From contig NZ_AMXE01000006.1 in assembly GCF_000310205.1 (NCBI RefSeq), forward strand, positions 34,620-98,619: a stretch of 64,000 nt of DNA. The letters are read 5' to 3'. Shown in pieces: positions 12,185-22,034 of this stretch. This stretch comes from Thauera linaloolentis 47Lol = DSM 12138 (GTDB lineage: Bacteria; Pseudomonadota; Gammaproteobacteria; Burkholderiales; Rhodocyclaceae). The translations under genes were made by a program, and so were the position numbers. The notes under the pieces were generated by a model that was not told the DNA's origin, searched no databases, and was given only the letters and a program-made list of their open reading frames with translations. The stretch's first letter is position 1. Each line of letters opens with the position of its first letter.

Positions 12185-14077
12185 TTGAACAACCTATTCA
12201 AAAACCTCGCGATCTGGATGGTCATAGGCGTCGTACTGATGACTGTGTTCAACCAGTTCAATACGCGTCAGACCGCGCCGAACACCATGGAGTACTCCCA
12301 GTTCCTCGAAGAGGCGAAGGCGGGGCGTATTGCCAAGGCGACGATCGATGGGCGCATGCTGAGGGCGACCACTCAGGAAGGGCGGACGATCACCGTCTAT
12401 ACGCCTGGTGTGCAGGACATCTGGATGGTGTCCGACCTGATGCGCTATGGCGTGCAGGTCAATGCGACCAAGCCTGAGGAAGAGCAGTCCTTCCTTGCGA
12501 GCATCTTCGTGTCGTGGTTCCCGATGCTGCTGCTGATCGGCGTATGGATCTTCTTCATGCGGCAGATGCAGGGCGGCGGCAAGGGGGGGGCGTTCTCGTT
12601 CGGCAAGAGCAAGGCGCGCATGCTCGACGAATCCGCCAATACGGTGACCTTCGCCGACGTCGCAGGGTGTGACGAAGCCAAAGAAGAGGTCTCCGAACTG
12701 GTCGAGTTCCTGCGTGATCCTTCCAAGTTCCAGAAGCTCGGCGGCCGTATTCCCAAGGGCGTGCTGATGGTCGGCTCCCCGGGTACCGGCAAGACCTTGC
12801 TCGCCAAGGCGATCGCAGGCGAAGCCAAGGTGCCCTTCTTCTCGATCTCGGGCTCGGACTTCGTCGAGATGTTCGTCGGCGTCGGTGCCGCGCGTGTGCG
12901 CGACATGTTCGAGCAGGCGAAAAAGCAGGCTCCCTGCATCATCTTCATCGACGAGATCGATGCCGTGGGACGCCAGCGCGGTGCGGGCCTGGGCGGTGGC
13001 AATGACGAGCGTGAGCAGACGCTGAACCAGTTGCTGGTCGAAATGGATGGCTTCGAGGGGCAGACCGGCGTGATCGTGATCGCTGCGACCAACCGTCCGG
13101 ACGTGCTCGACCCGGCGCTTCTGCGCCCGGGCCGTTTCGACCGCCAGGTCGTGGTTGCGCTGCCGGACATCCGCGGCCGTGAGCAGATCCTCAAGGTACA
13201 TATGCGCAAGGTGCCGATCGCGCCTGATGTCGATGCGCAGGTGCTCGCACGCGGAACCCCGGGTTTCGCTGGTGCCGACCTCGCCAACCTGGTCAATGAA
13301 GCGGCTTTGTTCGCCGCACGTTCCAACAAGCGTCTGGTGGATATGGACGACTTCGAGCGTGCCAAGGACAAGATCATGATGGGCGCCGAGCGCCGCTCGG
13401 TGGTCATGCCCGAGGAAGAGCGTCGCAACACTGCGTACCACGAATCCGGCCATGCCGTTGTTGCTCGCCTGCTCGACAAGACCGATCCGGTGCACAAGGT
13501 CACCATCATCCCGCGCGGTCGCGCGCTGGGCGTGACGATGCAACTGCCGACCGAAGACCGCTACAGCCAGGATCGCGATCGCCTGCTGCAGACTATCGCC
13601 GTGCTGTTCGGTGGCCGTATTGCCGAAGAGATCTTCATGAAGCAGATGACGACCGGGGCCTCCAACGACTTTGCGAGGGCGACGGATCTTGCCCGCCGCA
13701 TGGTTACGCAATGGGGCATGTCCGATACCCTGGGGCCGATGGTGTACGGTGAGGAGGAAGGCGAGATATTCCTTGGCCGGCAGGTGACGACGCACCGCAA
13801 CGTGTCCGAGGCCACGATGCAGAAGGTCGATGCCGAGATCCGCCGCATCATCGATCAGCAGTATGCGCTGGCGCGCCGTCTGCTGGAAGAGAACAGCGAC
13901 AAGGTCGAGGCAATGACCAAGGCGCTTCTCGAGTGGGAGACCATCGATGCCGAACAGGTGAACGACATCATGGCCGGCCGTCCGCCGCGTGCTCCCAAGC
14001 CGCTGGCCACTCAGCCGAGCCGGCCGACCGACGATGCGCCGGGTGCGGCGCCGACGGCCGCGGCCCCTGCAGCCTGA
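12185..14077 (+). CDS. ftsH: ATP-dependent zinc metalloprotease FtsH
   Basis: FtsH is a membrane-anchored hexameric AAA+ protease that degrades membrane and regulatory proteins. I place the start at TTG 12185: GAGGA sits 8-9 nt upstream and the protein then begins [15 protein letters not shown], the usual FtsH N-terminus with the first membrane helix. The frame is open 36 codons further but that part does not resemble FtsH. The second membrane helix is near residues 105-127. Walker A GSPGTGKT is at 197-204, followed by [13 protein letters not shown], and the zinc site HESGH is at 419-423. It has 630 residues with an Ala/Pro-rich tail. A perfect-stem terminator follows. Confidence 0.97.
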   Translation: MNNLFKNLAIWMVIGVVLMTVFNQFNTRQTAPNTMEYSQFLEEAKAGRIAKATIDGRMLRATTQEGRTITVYTPGVQDIWMVSDLMRYGVQVNATKPEEEQSFLASIFVSWFPMLLLIGVWIFFMRQMQGGGKGGAFSFGKSKARMLDESANTVTFADVAGCDEAKEEVSELVEFLRDPSKFQKLGGRIPKGVLMVGSPGTGKTLLAKAIAGEAKVPFFSISGSDFVEMFVGVGAARVRDMFEQAKKQAPCIIFIDEIDAVGRQRGAGLGGGNDEREQTLNQLLVEMDGFEGQTGVIVIAATNRPDVLDPALLRPGRFDRQVVVALPDIRGREQILKVHMRKVPIAPDVDAQVLARGTPGFAGADLANLVNEAALFAARSNKRLVDMDDFERAKDKIMMGAERRSVVMPEEERRNTAYHESGHAVVARLLDKTDPVHKVTIIPRGRALGVTMQLPTEDRYSQDRDRLLQTIAVLFGGRIAEEIFMKQMTTGASNDFARATDLARRMVTQWGMSDTLGPMVYGEEEGEIFLGRQVTTHRNVSEATMQKVDAEIRRIIDQQYALARRLLEENSDKVEAMTKALLEWETIDAEQVNDIMAGRPPRAPKPLATQPSRPTDDAPGAAPTAAAPAA

Positions 14078-14105
14078 TCCATCAGGGCTCTACCTCGTAA
14101 TCCTG

Positions 14106-14131
14106 CGGGCCGGTTTTTCCGGCCCGTTTTC
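14106..14131 (+). terminator. Intrinsic terminator after ftsH
   Basis: CGGGCCGG (14106-14113) and CCGGCCCG (14119-14126) form a perfect 8-bp stem with a T5 loop, followed by TTTTC. It ends only 15 nt before the folP ATG, so folP needs read-through or a promoter inside ftsH. Confidence 0.85.
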
Positions 14132-14145
14132 ATTGGTGAACACGC

Positions 14146-14976
14146 ATGCCGATCATTCAATGCGGGCGTTTCCGTCTCGACCTTTCCCAGCCACGCGTGA
14201 TGGCGATCATCAATCTGACCGATGACTCCTTCACGGGTGACGGTCTTCATGGTGATGTGCGCGCAGCCTTGAGGCGCGCTGAGCGTGCGGTCGAGGAAGG
14301 GGCTCACATGCTCGATATCGGGGCGGAGTCGTCGCGCCCTGGCGCAGGGCCGGTGCCGGACGGGCAGGAGCAGGAGCGCGTGGTGAGCTTCATCCAGAGC
14401 GCACGGGGATGGGGCGTTCCGCTGTCGGTCGATACATCGAAGCCTGCCGTGATGCGGGCGGCGGTGGACGCGGGGGCCGACATGATCAACGACATCAACG
14501 CGTTTCGCATGCAGGGTGCGGTCGATGCGGTTGCTGGCAGCGAGGTCGGCCTTTGCGTCATGCACATGCTTGGGGAGCCCCGTACGATGCAGGACGATCC
14601 GCGCTATCTGGATGTGGTCGACGAGGTGAAGAGCTTTCTCGACGAACGTGTCCGGGTGCTCGAAGCTGCCGGCGTGGCGCGTGAGCGCATCGTGCTCGAT
14701 CCGGGATTCGGCTTTGGCAAGCGGACTGAGCATAACTATGCCTTGCTGCGTGCGCTGGAGCGTTTTGGCGCGGATGGGCTCGCCGTGCTGGCCGGGCTTT
14801 CGCGCAAGTCGATGCTGGGTGCGGTGACGGGGCGAGACGTTGGGGAGCGCATGCCGGCCAGTGTGGCCGCGGCGCTGATCGCCGTGCAGCGCGGAGCGGG
14901 TATTGTGCGCGTGCATGATGTCGCGCCGACCTGCGATGCGATCAAGGTTTGGCAGGCCGTGTGCACCGAGTCTTGA
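14146..14976 (+). CDS. folP: Dihydropteroate synthase
   Basis: This 276-residue TIM-barrel enzyme joins p-aminobenzoate to the pterin diphosphate in folate synthesis and is the sulfonamide target. Recognisable blocks are MLDIGAESSRPGA, SVDTSKPAVMRAA, MINDINAFR, and DPGFGFGKRTEHN. The first loop reads NLTDDSFTGDG where most homologues have a form of N-x-TPDSFSDGG; the Pro-to-Asp change and shifted glycines are unusual. It lies directly behind the ftsH terminator and 53 bp before glmM. Confidence 0.95.
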   Translation: MPIIQCGRFRLDLSQPRVMAIINLTDDSFTGDGLHGDVRAALRRAERAVEEGAHMLDIGAESSRPGAGPVPDGQEQERVVSFIQSARGWGVPLSVDTSKPAVMRAAVDAGADMINDINAFRMQGAVDAVAGSEVGLCVMHMLGEPRTMQDDPRYLDVVDEVKSFLDERVRVLEAAGVARERIVLDPGFGFGKRTEHNYALLRALERFGADGLAVLAGLSRKSMLGAVTGRDVGERMPASVAAALIAVQRGAGIVRVHDVAPTCDAIKVWQAVCTES

Positions 14977-14994
14977 ACAGTTGTCTGCGTCCGG

Positions 14995-15003
14995 TGTCAT
15001 AAT
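14995..15003 (+). promoter_or_regulatory. Extended -10 promoter candidate for glmM
   Basis: TGTCATAAT is an extended -10 (TGn followed by CATAAT) in the 53-bp folP-glmM gap. TTGAAC at 14973-14978 is a possible -35 but at 19 nt, longer than ideal. Transcription would start about 20 nt before the glmM ATG. Confidence 0.45.
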
Positions 15004-15029
15004 CCGCGTTTTGTGAATCAGTCGGAGCG

Positions 15030-16385
15030 ATGATGGGGCGCAAGTATTTCGGTACCGATGGCGTGCGGGGAAAAGTTGGAGATGCACCGATCACCCCCGA
15101 GTTCGTGATGAAACTGGGCTATGCGGCCGGGGTCACCCTGGTTGCGCGCGAAAAGCTGCCCGCGGGCGAGCATCCTGCTGTCCTGATCGGCAAGGACACG
15201 CGGATTTCCGGTTATATGCTCGAAGCCGCGCTGGAGGCGGGCTTCGCCGCCGCCGGCGTGGACGTCATGCTGGCAGGCCCGATTCCGACGCCCGCCGTGG
15301 CTTATCTCACGCGTGCCTTGCGTCTGCAGGCCGGGGTGGTGATCTCGGCTTCGCATAATCCTTTCTACGATAACGGCATCAAATTTTTCTCGGCGGGGGG
15401 CACCAAGCTGCCCGATGCGCTCGAGGCCGAGATCGAGGCGCACCTGGATGAACCGATGGGATGTGTTGATTCGACCCGGCTCGGCAAGGCGCGGCGCATC
15501 AGCGATGCGGCCGGACGCTACATCGAGTTCTGCAAGAGCACTTTCCCCAATGAACTTGATCTGCGCGGTTTGCGGATCGCTGTGGACTGCGCCCATGGCG
15601 CGGCCTACCAGATCGCACCGAACGTGTTCCATGAACTGGGGGCCGAGGTGCTGCCGGTCGGCGTCGAGCCGAACGGGCTCAATATCAATGACGGTGTCGG
15701 CGCCACGAGGCCGGAGAATCTGTGCCAGGCCGTGCTGGCGCAAGGGGCCGATCTGGGCATTGCGCTCGATGGCGACGCAGATCGCCTGATCATGGTGGAC
15801 CATCGCGGCGAGATCTATGACGGCGATAAATTGCTGTACGTGATCGCCGCCGCCCGCCACGCCGAGGGCAAGCTCGATGGCGTCGTCGGTACCTTGATGA
15901 GCAACCTGGGCTTCGAGCACGCCATCAGCCGGCTCGGCTCGCCTTTTGCCCGCGCCAAGGTAGGCGACCGCTACGTGCTGGAATTGTTGCACGAACGTGG
16001 CTGGAAGCTGGGCGGCGAAAACTCCGGCCATATCATCTGCCTCGACCAGCACAGCACCGGAGATGGCATCGTCTCCGCGTTGCAGGTGCTTGCTGCGCTC
16101 AAGCAGCAGGGCATCAGCCTGGCGGAAGCCTGCGCCGACCTCGTGTTCTACCCGCAGAAACTGATCAACGTGCGCCTGCCTGCCGGCTTCGACTGGCGCG
16201 CCGATGGTGGCATCGCGTCAGCGCAGGGCAGGGCGGAGGAGGCGCTGGGCGACAGCGGGCGCGTGCTGCTGCGTCCGTCAGGCACTGAGCCGTTGTTGCG
16301 GGTCATGGTCGAAGGGCGCGACGGGGAGCTCGTCGAGCGCCTGGCCCGTGATATCGCGGATGTGGTGCAGCACGCGGTGGCTTGA
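15030..16385 (+). CDS. glmM: Phosphoglucosamine mutase
   Basis: This 451-residue enzyme converts glucosamine-6-phosphate to glucosamine-1-phosphate for UDP-GlcNAc, feeding peptidoglycan and LPS. The phosphoserine loop [16 protein letters not shown] is at residues 105-120, with Ser108 the likely phosphorylated residue. The metal-binding loop [11 protein letters not shown] and the sugar-binding [12 protein letters not shown] are present, and the C-terminal phosphate-binding loop is [12 protein letters not shown]. Two tandem ATGs (15030 and 15033) are possible starts. Confidence 0.97.
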   Translation: MMGRKYFGTDGVRGKVGDAPITPEFVMKLGYAAGVTLVAREKLPAGEHPAVLIGKDTRISGYMLEAALEAGFAAAGVDVMLAGPIPTPAVAYLTRALRLQAGVVISASHNPFYDNGIKFFSAGGTKLPDALEAEIEAHLDEPMGCVDSTRLGKARRISDAAGRYIEFCKSTFPNELDLRGLRIAVDCAHGAAYQIAPNVFHELGAEVLPVGVEPNGLNINDGVGATRPENLCQAVLAQGADLGIALDGDADRLIMVDHRGEIYDGDKLLYVIAAARHAEGKLDGVVGTLMSNLGFEHAISRLGSPFARAKVGDRYVLELLHERGWKLGGENSGHIICLDQHSTGDGIVSALQVLAALKQQGISLAEACADLVFYPQKLINVRLPAGFDWRADGGIASAQGRAEEALGDSGRVLLRPSGTEPLLRVMVEGRDGELVERLARDIADVVQHAVA

Positions 16386-16397
16386 GTGAGGCGCCGG

Positions 16398-16423
16398 GGC
16401 GGTGCAGGCCGGTCTGCACCGCC
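16398..16423 (+). terminator. Strong hairpin after glmM without T tract
   Basis: GGCGGTGCAG (16398-16407) pairs perfectly with CTGCACCGCC (16414-16423) around a 6-nt loop. No T run follows, so it may be a pause or mRNA 3'-end stabiliser rather than a full intrinsic terminator. Confidence 0.45.
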
Positions 16424-16466
16424 GGTTGCGGTCATTGCGTCAGCGTGGTCTTTCCTGTTTGATGAC

Positions 16467-16484
16467 ATGAAACGTGGCTGTAAC
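16467..16484 (+). promoter_or_regulatory. Possible PhoB (Pho box) site upstream of pstS
   Basis: ATGAAAC (16467-16473) and CTGTAAC (16478-16484) have the 11-nt periodicity of Pho-box half-sites and lie 47-64 nt before the pstS ATG. CTGTAAC is close to the CTGTCAT/CTGTAAC half-site; the first half is a poor match. Phosphate control is expected for pst operons, so this is a context-supported guess. Confidence 0.3.
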
Positions 16485-16530
16485 AATGCATTGCTACCTT
16501 AGGGGCCTGGTTTTTCAATCCGAGGTAGCC

Positions 16531-17574
16531 ATGATGCGTTTCTCCACCAAGTTTGCCCTTGCCGCTTCTTCCGCCGTCCTGTTTGCGTTCAATGCCCAGG
16601 CGGCCGACATCACTGGAGCGGGCGCGTCCTTTCCTGCGCCGATCTACGCCAAGTGGGCTGACGCCTACCAGAAGGCCACGGGCAATCGAGTGAACTACCA
16701 GTCGATCGGTTCCGGCGGCGGCATTCGCCAGATTACCGCCAAGACCGTCGATTTTGGTGCTTCGGACATGCCGCTTACGCCCGAGAAGCTGGCCGAAGGC
16801 GGTCTGCAGCAGTTCCCCACGGTGATCGGCGCCGTCGTGCCGGTGGTGAATCTGCAAGGCATCAAGCCGGGCGACATGAAGCTCACCGGTGAGCTGCTGG
16901 CTCAGATCTATCAGGGCAAGATCACCAAGTGGAACGATCCCGCACTGGTTGCGCTCAATCCGGGCCTCGCTCTGCCGGATCAGGACATCGGCGTCGTTCG
17001 CCGTGCCGATGGCTCCGGAACCACCTTCGTGTTCACCAACTACCTGTCGAAGGTTTCCGCCGAGTGGAAGGAAAAGATCGGCGAAGGTACCGCGGTGCAG
17101 TGGCCGCTGGGCCTGGGTGGCAAGGGTAACGAGGGTGTGTCTGCCTTCGTCCAGCGCCTGCCGGGTTCGATCGGCTATGTCGAATACGCCTATGCGAAGC
17201 AGAACAAGCTGTCGCACGCCATCCTGCAGAACAAGGATGGTCAGTTCGTCGAGCCGAGCAACGAAACCTTTGCCGCCGCCGCCGAGGGTGCAGACTGGTC
17301 GAAGTCGGCCTTTTACGAGATCCTGACCAACCAGCCGGGCGCCAAGGCCTGGCCGATCACCAGTGCGACCTTCATCCTGGTGCACAAGGTGCAGGACAAG
17401 CCGGCCCAGGCCGCCGAGGCGCTGAAGTTCTTCGACTGGGCCTATGCCAATGGCGGCGACATGGCGCTTGAGCTCGAGTACATCCCCATGCCGAAGGCCA
17501 CCATCGACCTGATTCGCGCCTCCTGGGGCGAGATCAAGGATGCTGCCGGCGCAACGGTTTATTCGGCGAAGTAA
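16531..17574 (+). CDS. pstS: Phosphate ABC transporter, periplasmic binding protein
   Basis: PstS captures inorganic phosphate in the periplasm and delivers it to PstCA. From the ATG at 16531 it has 347 residues, starting with a Sec signal peptide ([20 protein letters not shown], cleavage after AQA at residue 24). The mature start [20 protein letters not shown] is the phosphate-binding protein hallmark. [11 protein letters not shown] and [16 protein letters not shown] contribute phosphate-coordinating residues. A GAGG ribosome-binding sequence lies 6 nt before this ATG, supporting it over the in-frame ATG at 16474. First gene of pstSCAB. Confidence 0.96.
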   Translation: MMRFSTKFALAASSAVLFAFNAQAADITGAGASFPAPIYAKWADAYQKATGNRVNYQSIGSGGGIRQITAKTVDFGASDMPLTPEKLAEGGLQQFPTVIGAVVPVVNLQGIKPGDMKLTGELLAQIYQGKITKWNDPALVALNPGLALPDQDIGVVRRADGSGTTFVFTNYLSKVSAEWKEKIGEGTAVQWPLGLGGKGNEGVSAFVQRLPGSIGYVEYAYAKQNKLSHAILQNKDGQFVEPSNETFAAAAEGADWSKSAFYEILTNQPGAKAWPITSATFILVHKVQDKPAQAAEALKFFDWAYANGGDMALELEYIPMPKATIDLIRASWGEIKDAAGATVYSAK

Positions 17575-17610
17575 GCGGAATTCCGCCCCATGGTTCAACG
17601 TAGCCAACAG

Positions 17611-17640
17611 CCAGAGGCCCATGGGGCCTTTGGCGTTTCC
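17611..17640 (+). terminator. Intercistronic hairpin between pstS and pstC
   Basis: CCAGAGGCCC (17611-17620) pairs with GGGCCTTTGG (17624-17633) over 10 bp with one G-T pair, followed by CGTTTCCC. It probably lowers downstream expression relative to the abundant binding protein or protects pstS mRNA. Its position argues against a pstC start at 17590. Confidence 0.55.
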
Positions 17641-17688
17641 CTTTCTCCGGGAAGCGGCTCCCAGGCCGCGGCCCTTTCGAGTGCGTCC

Positions 17689-18651
17689 ATGCGAACGACC
17701 GAGTTCAAGTCTTCGGCGTCGAGAAGAGTCGGCGACAAGGTGTTCAGCGGAATGGCGAAATCCTTTGCCTGGCTGACCCTTATCCTGCTAGCGGGCATCG
17801 TCATTGCCCTTATCTATGCGTCCTGGCCGAGCATTCAGGCCTTTGGCATCGGTTTTCTTTTCTCCGATGCCTGGAATCCGCCAATGGAGGATTTCGGGGC
17901 CTTGATCCCGATCTATGGCACGCTGGTCACATCGGCGATCGCCCTCCTGATCGCGGTGCCGGTCAGTTTCGGCATCGCGCTCTTCCTGACCGAGCTTTCG
18001 CCCGCATGGCTGCGCCGCCCGCTCGGCACTGCGATCGAACTGCTTGCGGCCATTCCCAGTATCGTCTATGGCATGTGGGGCCTGCTCATCTTTGCTCCCA
18101 TCTTCGCCCAGTACGTCCAGCCCGGGCTGCAGTCGTCGATCGGGCAGGTGCCGATCATCGGCAAGCTTTTCGCCGGTGCGCCGCTCGGCATCGGTCTGCT
18201 CTGTGCCGGCATCATCCTCGCGATCATGATCATCCCCTACATCGCGTCGGTCATGCGCGACGTGTTCGAGGTGACGCCGCCGATGTTGAAAGAGTCGGCT
18301 TATGGCGTGGGGTGCACGACCTGGGAAGTGATGTGGGGCGTGGTGCTGCCTTACACCAAGACGGGTGTGATCGGTGGCGTGATGCTGGGCCTCGGTCGCG
18401 CACTGGGAGAGACCATGGCGGTGACCTTCGTCATCGGCAATACGAATTTCCTGAACTCCGCTTCGCTGTTCGAGCCGGGCAACAGCATCACGTCAGCGCT
18501 GGCGAACGAGTTCGCCGAGGCGGATCCGGGGCTGCATACGGCAGCATTGATGGAGCTCGGCCTCATCCTGTTTGCGATCACGCTGGTGGTGCTGGTCGTT
18601 TCCAAACTACTGCTGATGCGACTCGCCAAGGGCGAAGGCACCAAGAGCTGA
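17689..18651 (+). CDS. pstC: Phosphate ABC transporter permease PstC
   Basis: PstC is one of two inner-membrane permease subunits of the high-affinity phosphate transporter. From the ATG at 17689 it has 320 residues with about six hydrophobic segments; the first is [20 protein letters not shown]. The permease loop [20 protein letters not shown] carries the ATPase-coupling (EAA-type) region. The frame is open to 17590, but that extension would include the pstS-pstC hairpin and is Ser/Ala/Gly-rich, so I prefer 17689. pstA follows after 13 nt. Confidence 0.93.
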   Translation: MRTTEFKSSASRRVGDKVFSGMAKSFAWLTLILLAGIVIALIYASWPSIQAFGIGFLFSDAWNPPMEDFGALIPIYGTLVTSAIALLIAVPVSFGIALFLTELSPAWLRRPLGTAIELLAAIPSIVYGMWGLLIFAPIFAQYVQPGLQSSIGQVPIIGKLFAGAPLGIGLLCAGIILAIMIIPYIASVMRDVFEVTPPMLKESAYGVGCTTWEVMWGVVLPYTKTGVIGGVMLGLGRALGETMAVTFVIGNTNFLNSASLFEPGNSITSALANEFAEADPGLHTAALMELGLILFAITLVVLVVSKLLLMRLAKGEGTKS

Positions 18652-18664
18652 GCGAGTGACTGAC

Positions 18665-19507
18665 ATGAATCTGCTTGCAAGACGCAAACTCGTTAACAAA
18701 TTTGCCCTGACGCTGTCGCTGTCGGCAATGGTCTTCGGCCTGTTCTGGCTTGCCTGGATCTTGTGGACGGTGTTCGAACTGGGTCTGTCCGGCCTGTCGC
18801 TCGCCTTGTTCACCGAGATGACGCCCCCTCCCGGAGCGGAGAATGGCGGTCTGCTCAATGCGATCGTGGGGAGCCTGATCCTGGTTGTGCTGGCGACGTT
18901 CGTCGGTACGCCGATCGGCATCCTGACCGGCGTGTATCTGGCGGAATATGGGCGCCATCACTGGCTGGGCCAGACCACGCGTTTCATCAACGATCTGCTG
19001 CTGTCGGCACCGTCGATCGTCATCGGCCTGTTCGTCTATGCGGTGGTGGTCGCCCAGACGGGCAAGTTCTCGGCTTGGTCGGGGGTGCTCGCGCTCGCGC
19101 TGATCGTGCTTCCGGTTGTCGTGCGCACGACCGAGAACATGCTGCAGTTGATCCCCAATACCTTGCGCGAAGCTGCTTTCGCACTGGGGGCGCCAAAAAG
19201 CGTCGTGATCTCCAAGGTCACGCTGCGGGCTGCGCGGGCCGGGGTGCTGACCGGCGTCCTGCTGGCGGTGGCGCGGATCGCGGGCGAGACGGCGCCGCTG
19301 CTCTTCACCGCGCTGTCCAATCAGTTCTGGACGCTGAACCTCAATGAGCCGATGGCGAATCTCCCGGTCACCATCTTCAAGTTCGCCATGAGTCCCTTTA
19401 CCAACTGGCAGGACCTGGCTTGGGCTGGCGTCTTCCTGATCACCATGGGTGTCCTGGTACTCAACATCATCGCTCGCGTTTTCCTGCGGGCTGAAAAGAT
19501 CAACTAA
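18665..19507 (+). CDS. pstA: Phosphate ABC transporter permease PstA
   Basis: PstA is the second permease subunit of the Pst system, about 280 residues with six predicted membrane segments. Conserved features include [32 protein letters not shown], and the coupling region [20 protein letters not shown]. The ATG at 18665 is preceded by GAGCGAG; a GTG at 18656 would add three residues. pstB follows after 56 bp containing a small GC hairpin. Confidence 0.94.
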   Translation: MNLLARRKLVNKFALTLSLSAMVFGLFWLAWILWTVFELGLSGLSLALFTEMTPPPGAENGGLLNAIVGSLILVVLATFVGTPIGILTGVYLAEYGRHHWLGQTTRFINDLLLSAPSIVIGLFVYAVVVAQTGKFSAWSGVLALALIVLPVVVRTTENMLQLIPNTLREAAFALGAPKSVVISKVTLRAARAGVLTGVLLAVARIAGETAPLLFTALSNQFWTLNLNEPMANLPVTIFKFAMSPFTNWQDLAWAGVFLITMGVLVLNIIARVFLRAEKIN

Positions 19508-19528
19508 GGATCCATTGCCAGCAATTCG

Positions 19529-19545
19529 GGGCCGGCAGCCGGCCC
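19529..19545 (+). repeat. GC-rich inverted repeat between pstA and pstB
   Basis: GGGCCGGC (19529-19536) and GCCGGCCC (19538-19545) form a compact hairpin with no T run, just before the pstB ribosome-binding site (GGAGAAG). It is probably an mRNA-processing or stability element. Confidence 0.4.
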
Positions 19546-19563
19546 GCGACTGGAGAAGAACAT

Positions 19564-20328
19564 ATGCTAATCAACGACGCGCAAATCGAGTTCAAGGACT
19601 TCAACTTCTACTACGGCAAGTTCCACGCGCTGAAGAACATCAACTTCAAGATGGCGCGCCACAAGTGCACCGCCTTCATCGGCCCATCCGGTTGCGGCAA
19701 GTCGACCCTGTTGCGCACGATCAACCGCATGTACGATCTCTATCCCGAGCAGCGTGCCGACGGTCAATTGTTGTTCGATGGCCGCAACCTGCTGGGTTCC
19801 GATATTGATGTCAGCGTATTGCGCGCGAAGATCGGCATGGTCTTCCAGAAGCCGACGCCGTTCCCGATGTCGATCTACGACAACATCGCCTTTGGCGTGA
19901 AGCTGCACGAGAAACTGTCGTCGAAAGACATGGATCAGCGCGTCGAATGGGCGCTGCGCAAGGCGGCTTTGTGGGAGGAAGTCAAGGACAAGCTCCACCA
20001 GAGCGGCATGAGCCTGTCGGGCGGTCAGCAGCAGCGCCTGTGTATTGCGCGTGGTATCGCCGTCAAGCCCGAAGTCATCCTGCTCGATGAGCCGACTTCG
20101 GCGCTGGATCCGATCTCTACCGCGCGCATCGAGGAACTGATCGACGAGCTCAAGGCCGAGTTCACCATCGTCATCGTGACGCACAACATGCAGCAGGCGG
20201 CGCGGATCTCGGACTACACGGCATATATGTACCTTGGTGAAATGATCGAGTTCGGCATTACCGACGAACTGTTCGTGAAGCCGAAGAAGAAGGAAACCGA
20301 GGACTACATAACCGGCCGTTTCGGCTGA
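19564..20328 (+). CDS. pstB: Phosphate ABC transporter ATP-binding protein
   Basis: PstB energises phosphate import through PstCA. This 254-residue ABC ATPase has Walker [10 protein letters not shown] (near residue 40), the Q-loop region [16 protein letters not shown], signature [14 protein letters not shown], Walker [14 protein letters not shown], and the H-loop [14 protein letters not shown]. It ends in the usual DYITGRFG. A strong terminator lies 6 nt after the stop and no phoU follows, so the operon here is only pstSCAB. Confidence 0.97.
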   Translation: MLINDAQIEFKDFNFYYGKFHALKNINFKMARHKCTAFIGPSGCGKSTLLRTINRMYDLYPEQRADGQLLFDGRNLLGSDIDVSVLRAKIGMVFQKPTPFPMSIYDNIAFGVKLHEKLSSKDMDQRVEWALRKAALWEEVKDKLHQSGMSLSGGQQQRLCIARGIAVKPEVILLDEPTSALDPISTARIEELIDELKAEFTIVIVTHNMQQAARISDYTAYMYLGEMIEFGITDELFVKPKKKETEDYITGRFG

Positions 20329-20333
20329 GCAAG

Positions 20334-20358
20334 AAAGGCGGCCTGGCCGCCTTTTTTT
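20334..20358 (+). terminator. Intrinsic terminator of the pst operon
   Basis: AAAGGCGGC (20334-20342) pairs with GCCGCCTTT (20346-20354) around CTG, and the T run extends to 20358. This is a canonical strong terminator closing pstSCAB. Confidence 0.9.
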
Positions 20359-20384
20359 ATGTGCGCATCGGGTACCTGTCGGTG

Positions 20385-20630
20385 CTATGCCTTGCGAGGC
20401 TGGCGCAGGGCGGCATCGAGCCAGTCGACGAGCTCGGCCCAGTCTGCGTCGTCCGCAAGCTGCTCCCTGATGAAAGCTGCCTGTCCCGTCGTCCAGAACG
20501 GCGCGTCAGGCAGTTTCACGTTGTCGGCTAGCGGAGTGTGTGCGGTAATGAAGGCCTCGATCTCGGCGGCCGAGTTCGGCAGTCCAAGCTGAGCGAAGAG
20601 GTCCTTCTGGACATGCACGGGCTTTTCCAT
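20385..20630 (-). CDS. DUF2789 family small protein
   Basis: The protein has 81 residues, starting MEKPVHVQKDLFAQLGLPNS, with the conserved blocks IEAFITAHTPL and DAPFWTTGQAAFIREQL followed by ADWAELVDWLDAALR. I recognise this as the DUF2789 family, whose function is unknown. It is acidic and has no membrane segment or signal peptide. AGGAG lies upstream of the ATG at 20630, which fixes the start. It lies alone on the minus strand between pstB and tpiA. The 262-bp region to tpiA holds its promoter area and the tpiA promoter and nothing else I can name. Confidence 0.85.
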   Translation of the reverse strand: MEKPVHVQKDLFAQLGLPNSAAEIEAFITAHTPLADNVKLPDAPFWTTGQAAFIREQLADDADWAELVDWLDAALRQPRKA

Positions 20631-20824
20631 CGCGGTGCTCCTGAATAGGGTGGTGACGGGGGTTCGGCAAGCTCTGGGCCGATTGGTTCGCATGCGGGGC
20701 CGGCCCAGTCCTCCTCTTTCCGACTCTGCGGCTTGCACGATGTGTATCTTGGGCGAAGCCGTCGGTGCCTGCACGATCTGCGTGTCTCGGCGACATGGAA
20801 TGTGGTCTTGGTCCAGGTGCCGAT

Positions 20825-20853
20825 TTGCCGGCCAGTCGAGGGCGTCCTATAAT
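20825..20853 (+). promoter_or_regulatory. tpiA promoter
   Basis: TTGCCG (20825-20830) and a perfect TATAAT (20848-20853) are separated by 17 nt. Transcription should start near 20860, about 33 nt before the tpiA ATG. This is the best sigma-70 match I found in the window. Confidence 0.8.
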
Positions 20854-20892
20854 CCTGCGGTTTAGCTCTCGACGTCGGTCGCTCACTCTCCA

Positions 20893-21627
20893 ATGATGAA
20901 AAAACTCGTCGCCGGCAACTGGAAAATGAACGGCAGTCTTGCCGCGAACGAAGTCCTGCTTGCCGGCCTTCGCACGGTGCCGGAGGTCGACGTCGCGGTA
21001 TGTGTTCCTTATCCGTATCTGGCGCAGCTCCAGCGGCGTCCGTCAGGGTTCGAGCTGGGGGCGCAGGACGTCAGCGAGTTCGCAGAGGGCGCCTATACCG
21101 GGGAAGTCAGCGCGGCCATGCTGCTGGATTTCGGCTGTCGCTACGTGATCGTTGGGCACTCCGAGCGGCGGGCGAGGTTCGGCGACGATGACCTGACGGT
21201 CGCCCGCAAGGCGCTGTCCGCGTTGTCGGCGGGCCTCGTGCCGATCGTCTGTGTCGGCGAAACCCTGGATGAGCGTGACGCGGGTGAGGTGTTTGGAGTC
21301 ATCACGCGCCAGCTGGCCGCCGTGGGCGAGGTCTTGGGGACGGCGTGGCTGGGCCGGCTGGTGCTTGCGTATGAGCCTGTCTGGGCGATAGGTACGGGGC
21401 GCTCCGCCACGGCGGCGCAGGCCGGGGAGGTGCATGCCGCCATTCGTTCCTGGCTCGTGGAGCAGGGTGTGGATGCGGGAACGGTCCGCATCCTGTACGG
21501 CGGCAGCGTGAAGCCCGACAATGCGGCAGAGCTCTTTTCGATGCCGAACGTGGACGGCGGACTGATCGGCGGAGCCTCGCTGGTCGCCGATGATTTCATG
21601 GCCATTTGCCGCGCGGCAGGGGTCTGA
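20893..21627 (+). CDS. tpiA: Triosephosphate isomerase
   Basis: This 244-residue glycolytic enzyme interconverts dihydroxyacetone phosphate and glyceraldehyde-3-phosphate. AGNWKMNGS carries the catalytic Lys, IVGHSERR the catalytic His, and LAYEPVWAIGTG the catalytic Glu, with the C-terminal phosphate-binding loop ILYGGSVKPDN. Length is slightly short but normal. ATGs at 20893 and 20896 are both possible. It has its own promoter and is followed by secG after 31 bp. Confidence 0.97.
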   Translation: MMKKLVAGNWKMNGSLAANEVLLAGLRTVPEVDVAVCVPYPYLAQLQRRPSGFELGAQDVSEFAEGAYTGEVSAAMLLDFGCRYVIVGHSERRARFGDDDLTVARKALSALSAGLVPIVCVGETLDERDAGEVFGVITRQLAAVGEVLGTAWLGRLVLAYEPVWAIGTGRSATAAQAGEVHAAIRSWLVEQGVDAGTVRILYGGSVKPDNAAELFSMPNVDGGLIGGASLVADDFMAICRAAGV

Positions 21628-21658
21628 TCTTTCAACGAAGTGTTTTCTAGGGTTTGTG

Positions 21659-22018
21659 ATGGGTGACTATCTTTTTTCTCTCGTGCTGATCGTGCATGTC
21701 CTGGTCGGTCTCGGCGTGATCGGTCTTGTTCTTGTGCAGCACGGGAAAGGGGCCGACATGGGGGCAGCGTTTGGTAGCGGATCGTCGGGCAGCCTGTTCG
21801 GCTCGTCCGGCTCCGCCAACTTCCTTAGCCGCACGACGGCTGTCCTCGCGACCGTCTTCTTCGCTACGAGCCTGGGTCTGAGCTACCTCGCCAGTGACAA
21901 GCCGGCTGCGCCATCGAGCGTCATGGAGGGGCTGCAGACGGCGCCGGCGCAGGAGGCTGTTCCTCCCGTTCCGTCCGTGCCTGGCGACGACTCCAAGGCG
22001 CAGTCGATCCCGAAATAA
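21659..22018 (+). CDS. secG: Protein-export membrane protein SecG
   Basis: SecG is the small accessory subunit of the SecYEG translocon in the inner membrane. The 119-residue protein has two hydrophobic helices (near residues 3-22 and 56-74), joined by the Gly/Ser-rich loop that contains GKGADMGAAFGSGSSGSLFGSSG, typical of the family. The C-terminal tail is Ala/Pro-rich. A GTG directly before the ATG is an alternative start. The tpiA-secG-tRNA-Leu order is widely conserved in proteobacteria. Confidence 0.95.
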   Translation: MGDYLFSLVLIVHVLVGLGVIGLVLVQHGKGADMGAAFGSGSSGSLFGSSGSANFLSRTTAVLATVFFATSLGLSYLASDKPAAPSSVMEGLQTAPAQEAVPPVPSVPGDDSKAQSIPK

Positions 22019-22034
22019 ATGCGCATCCCGATCT

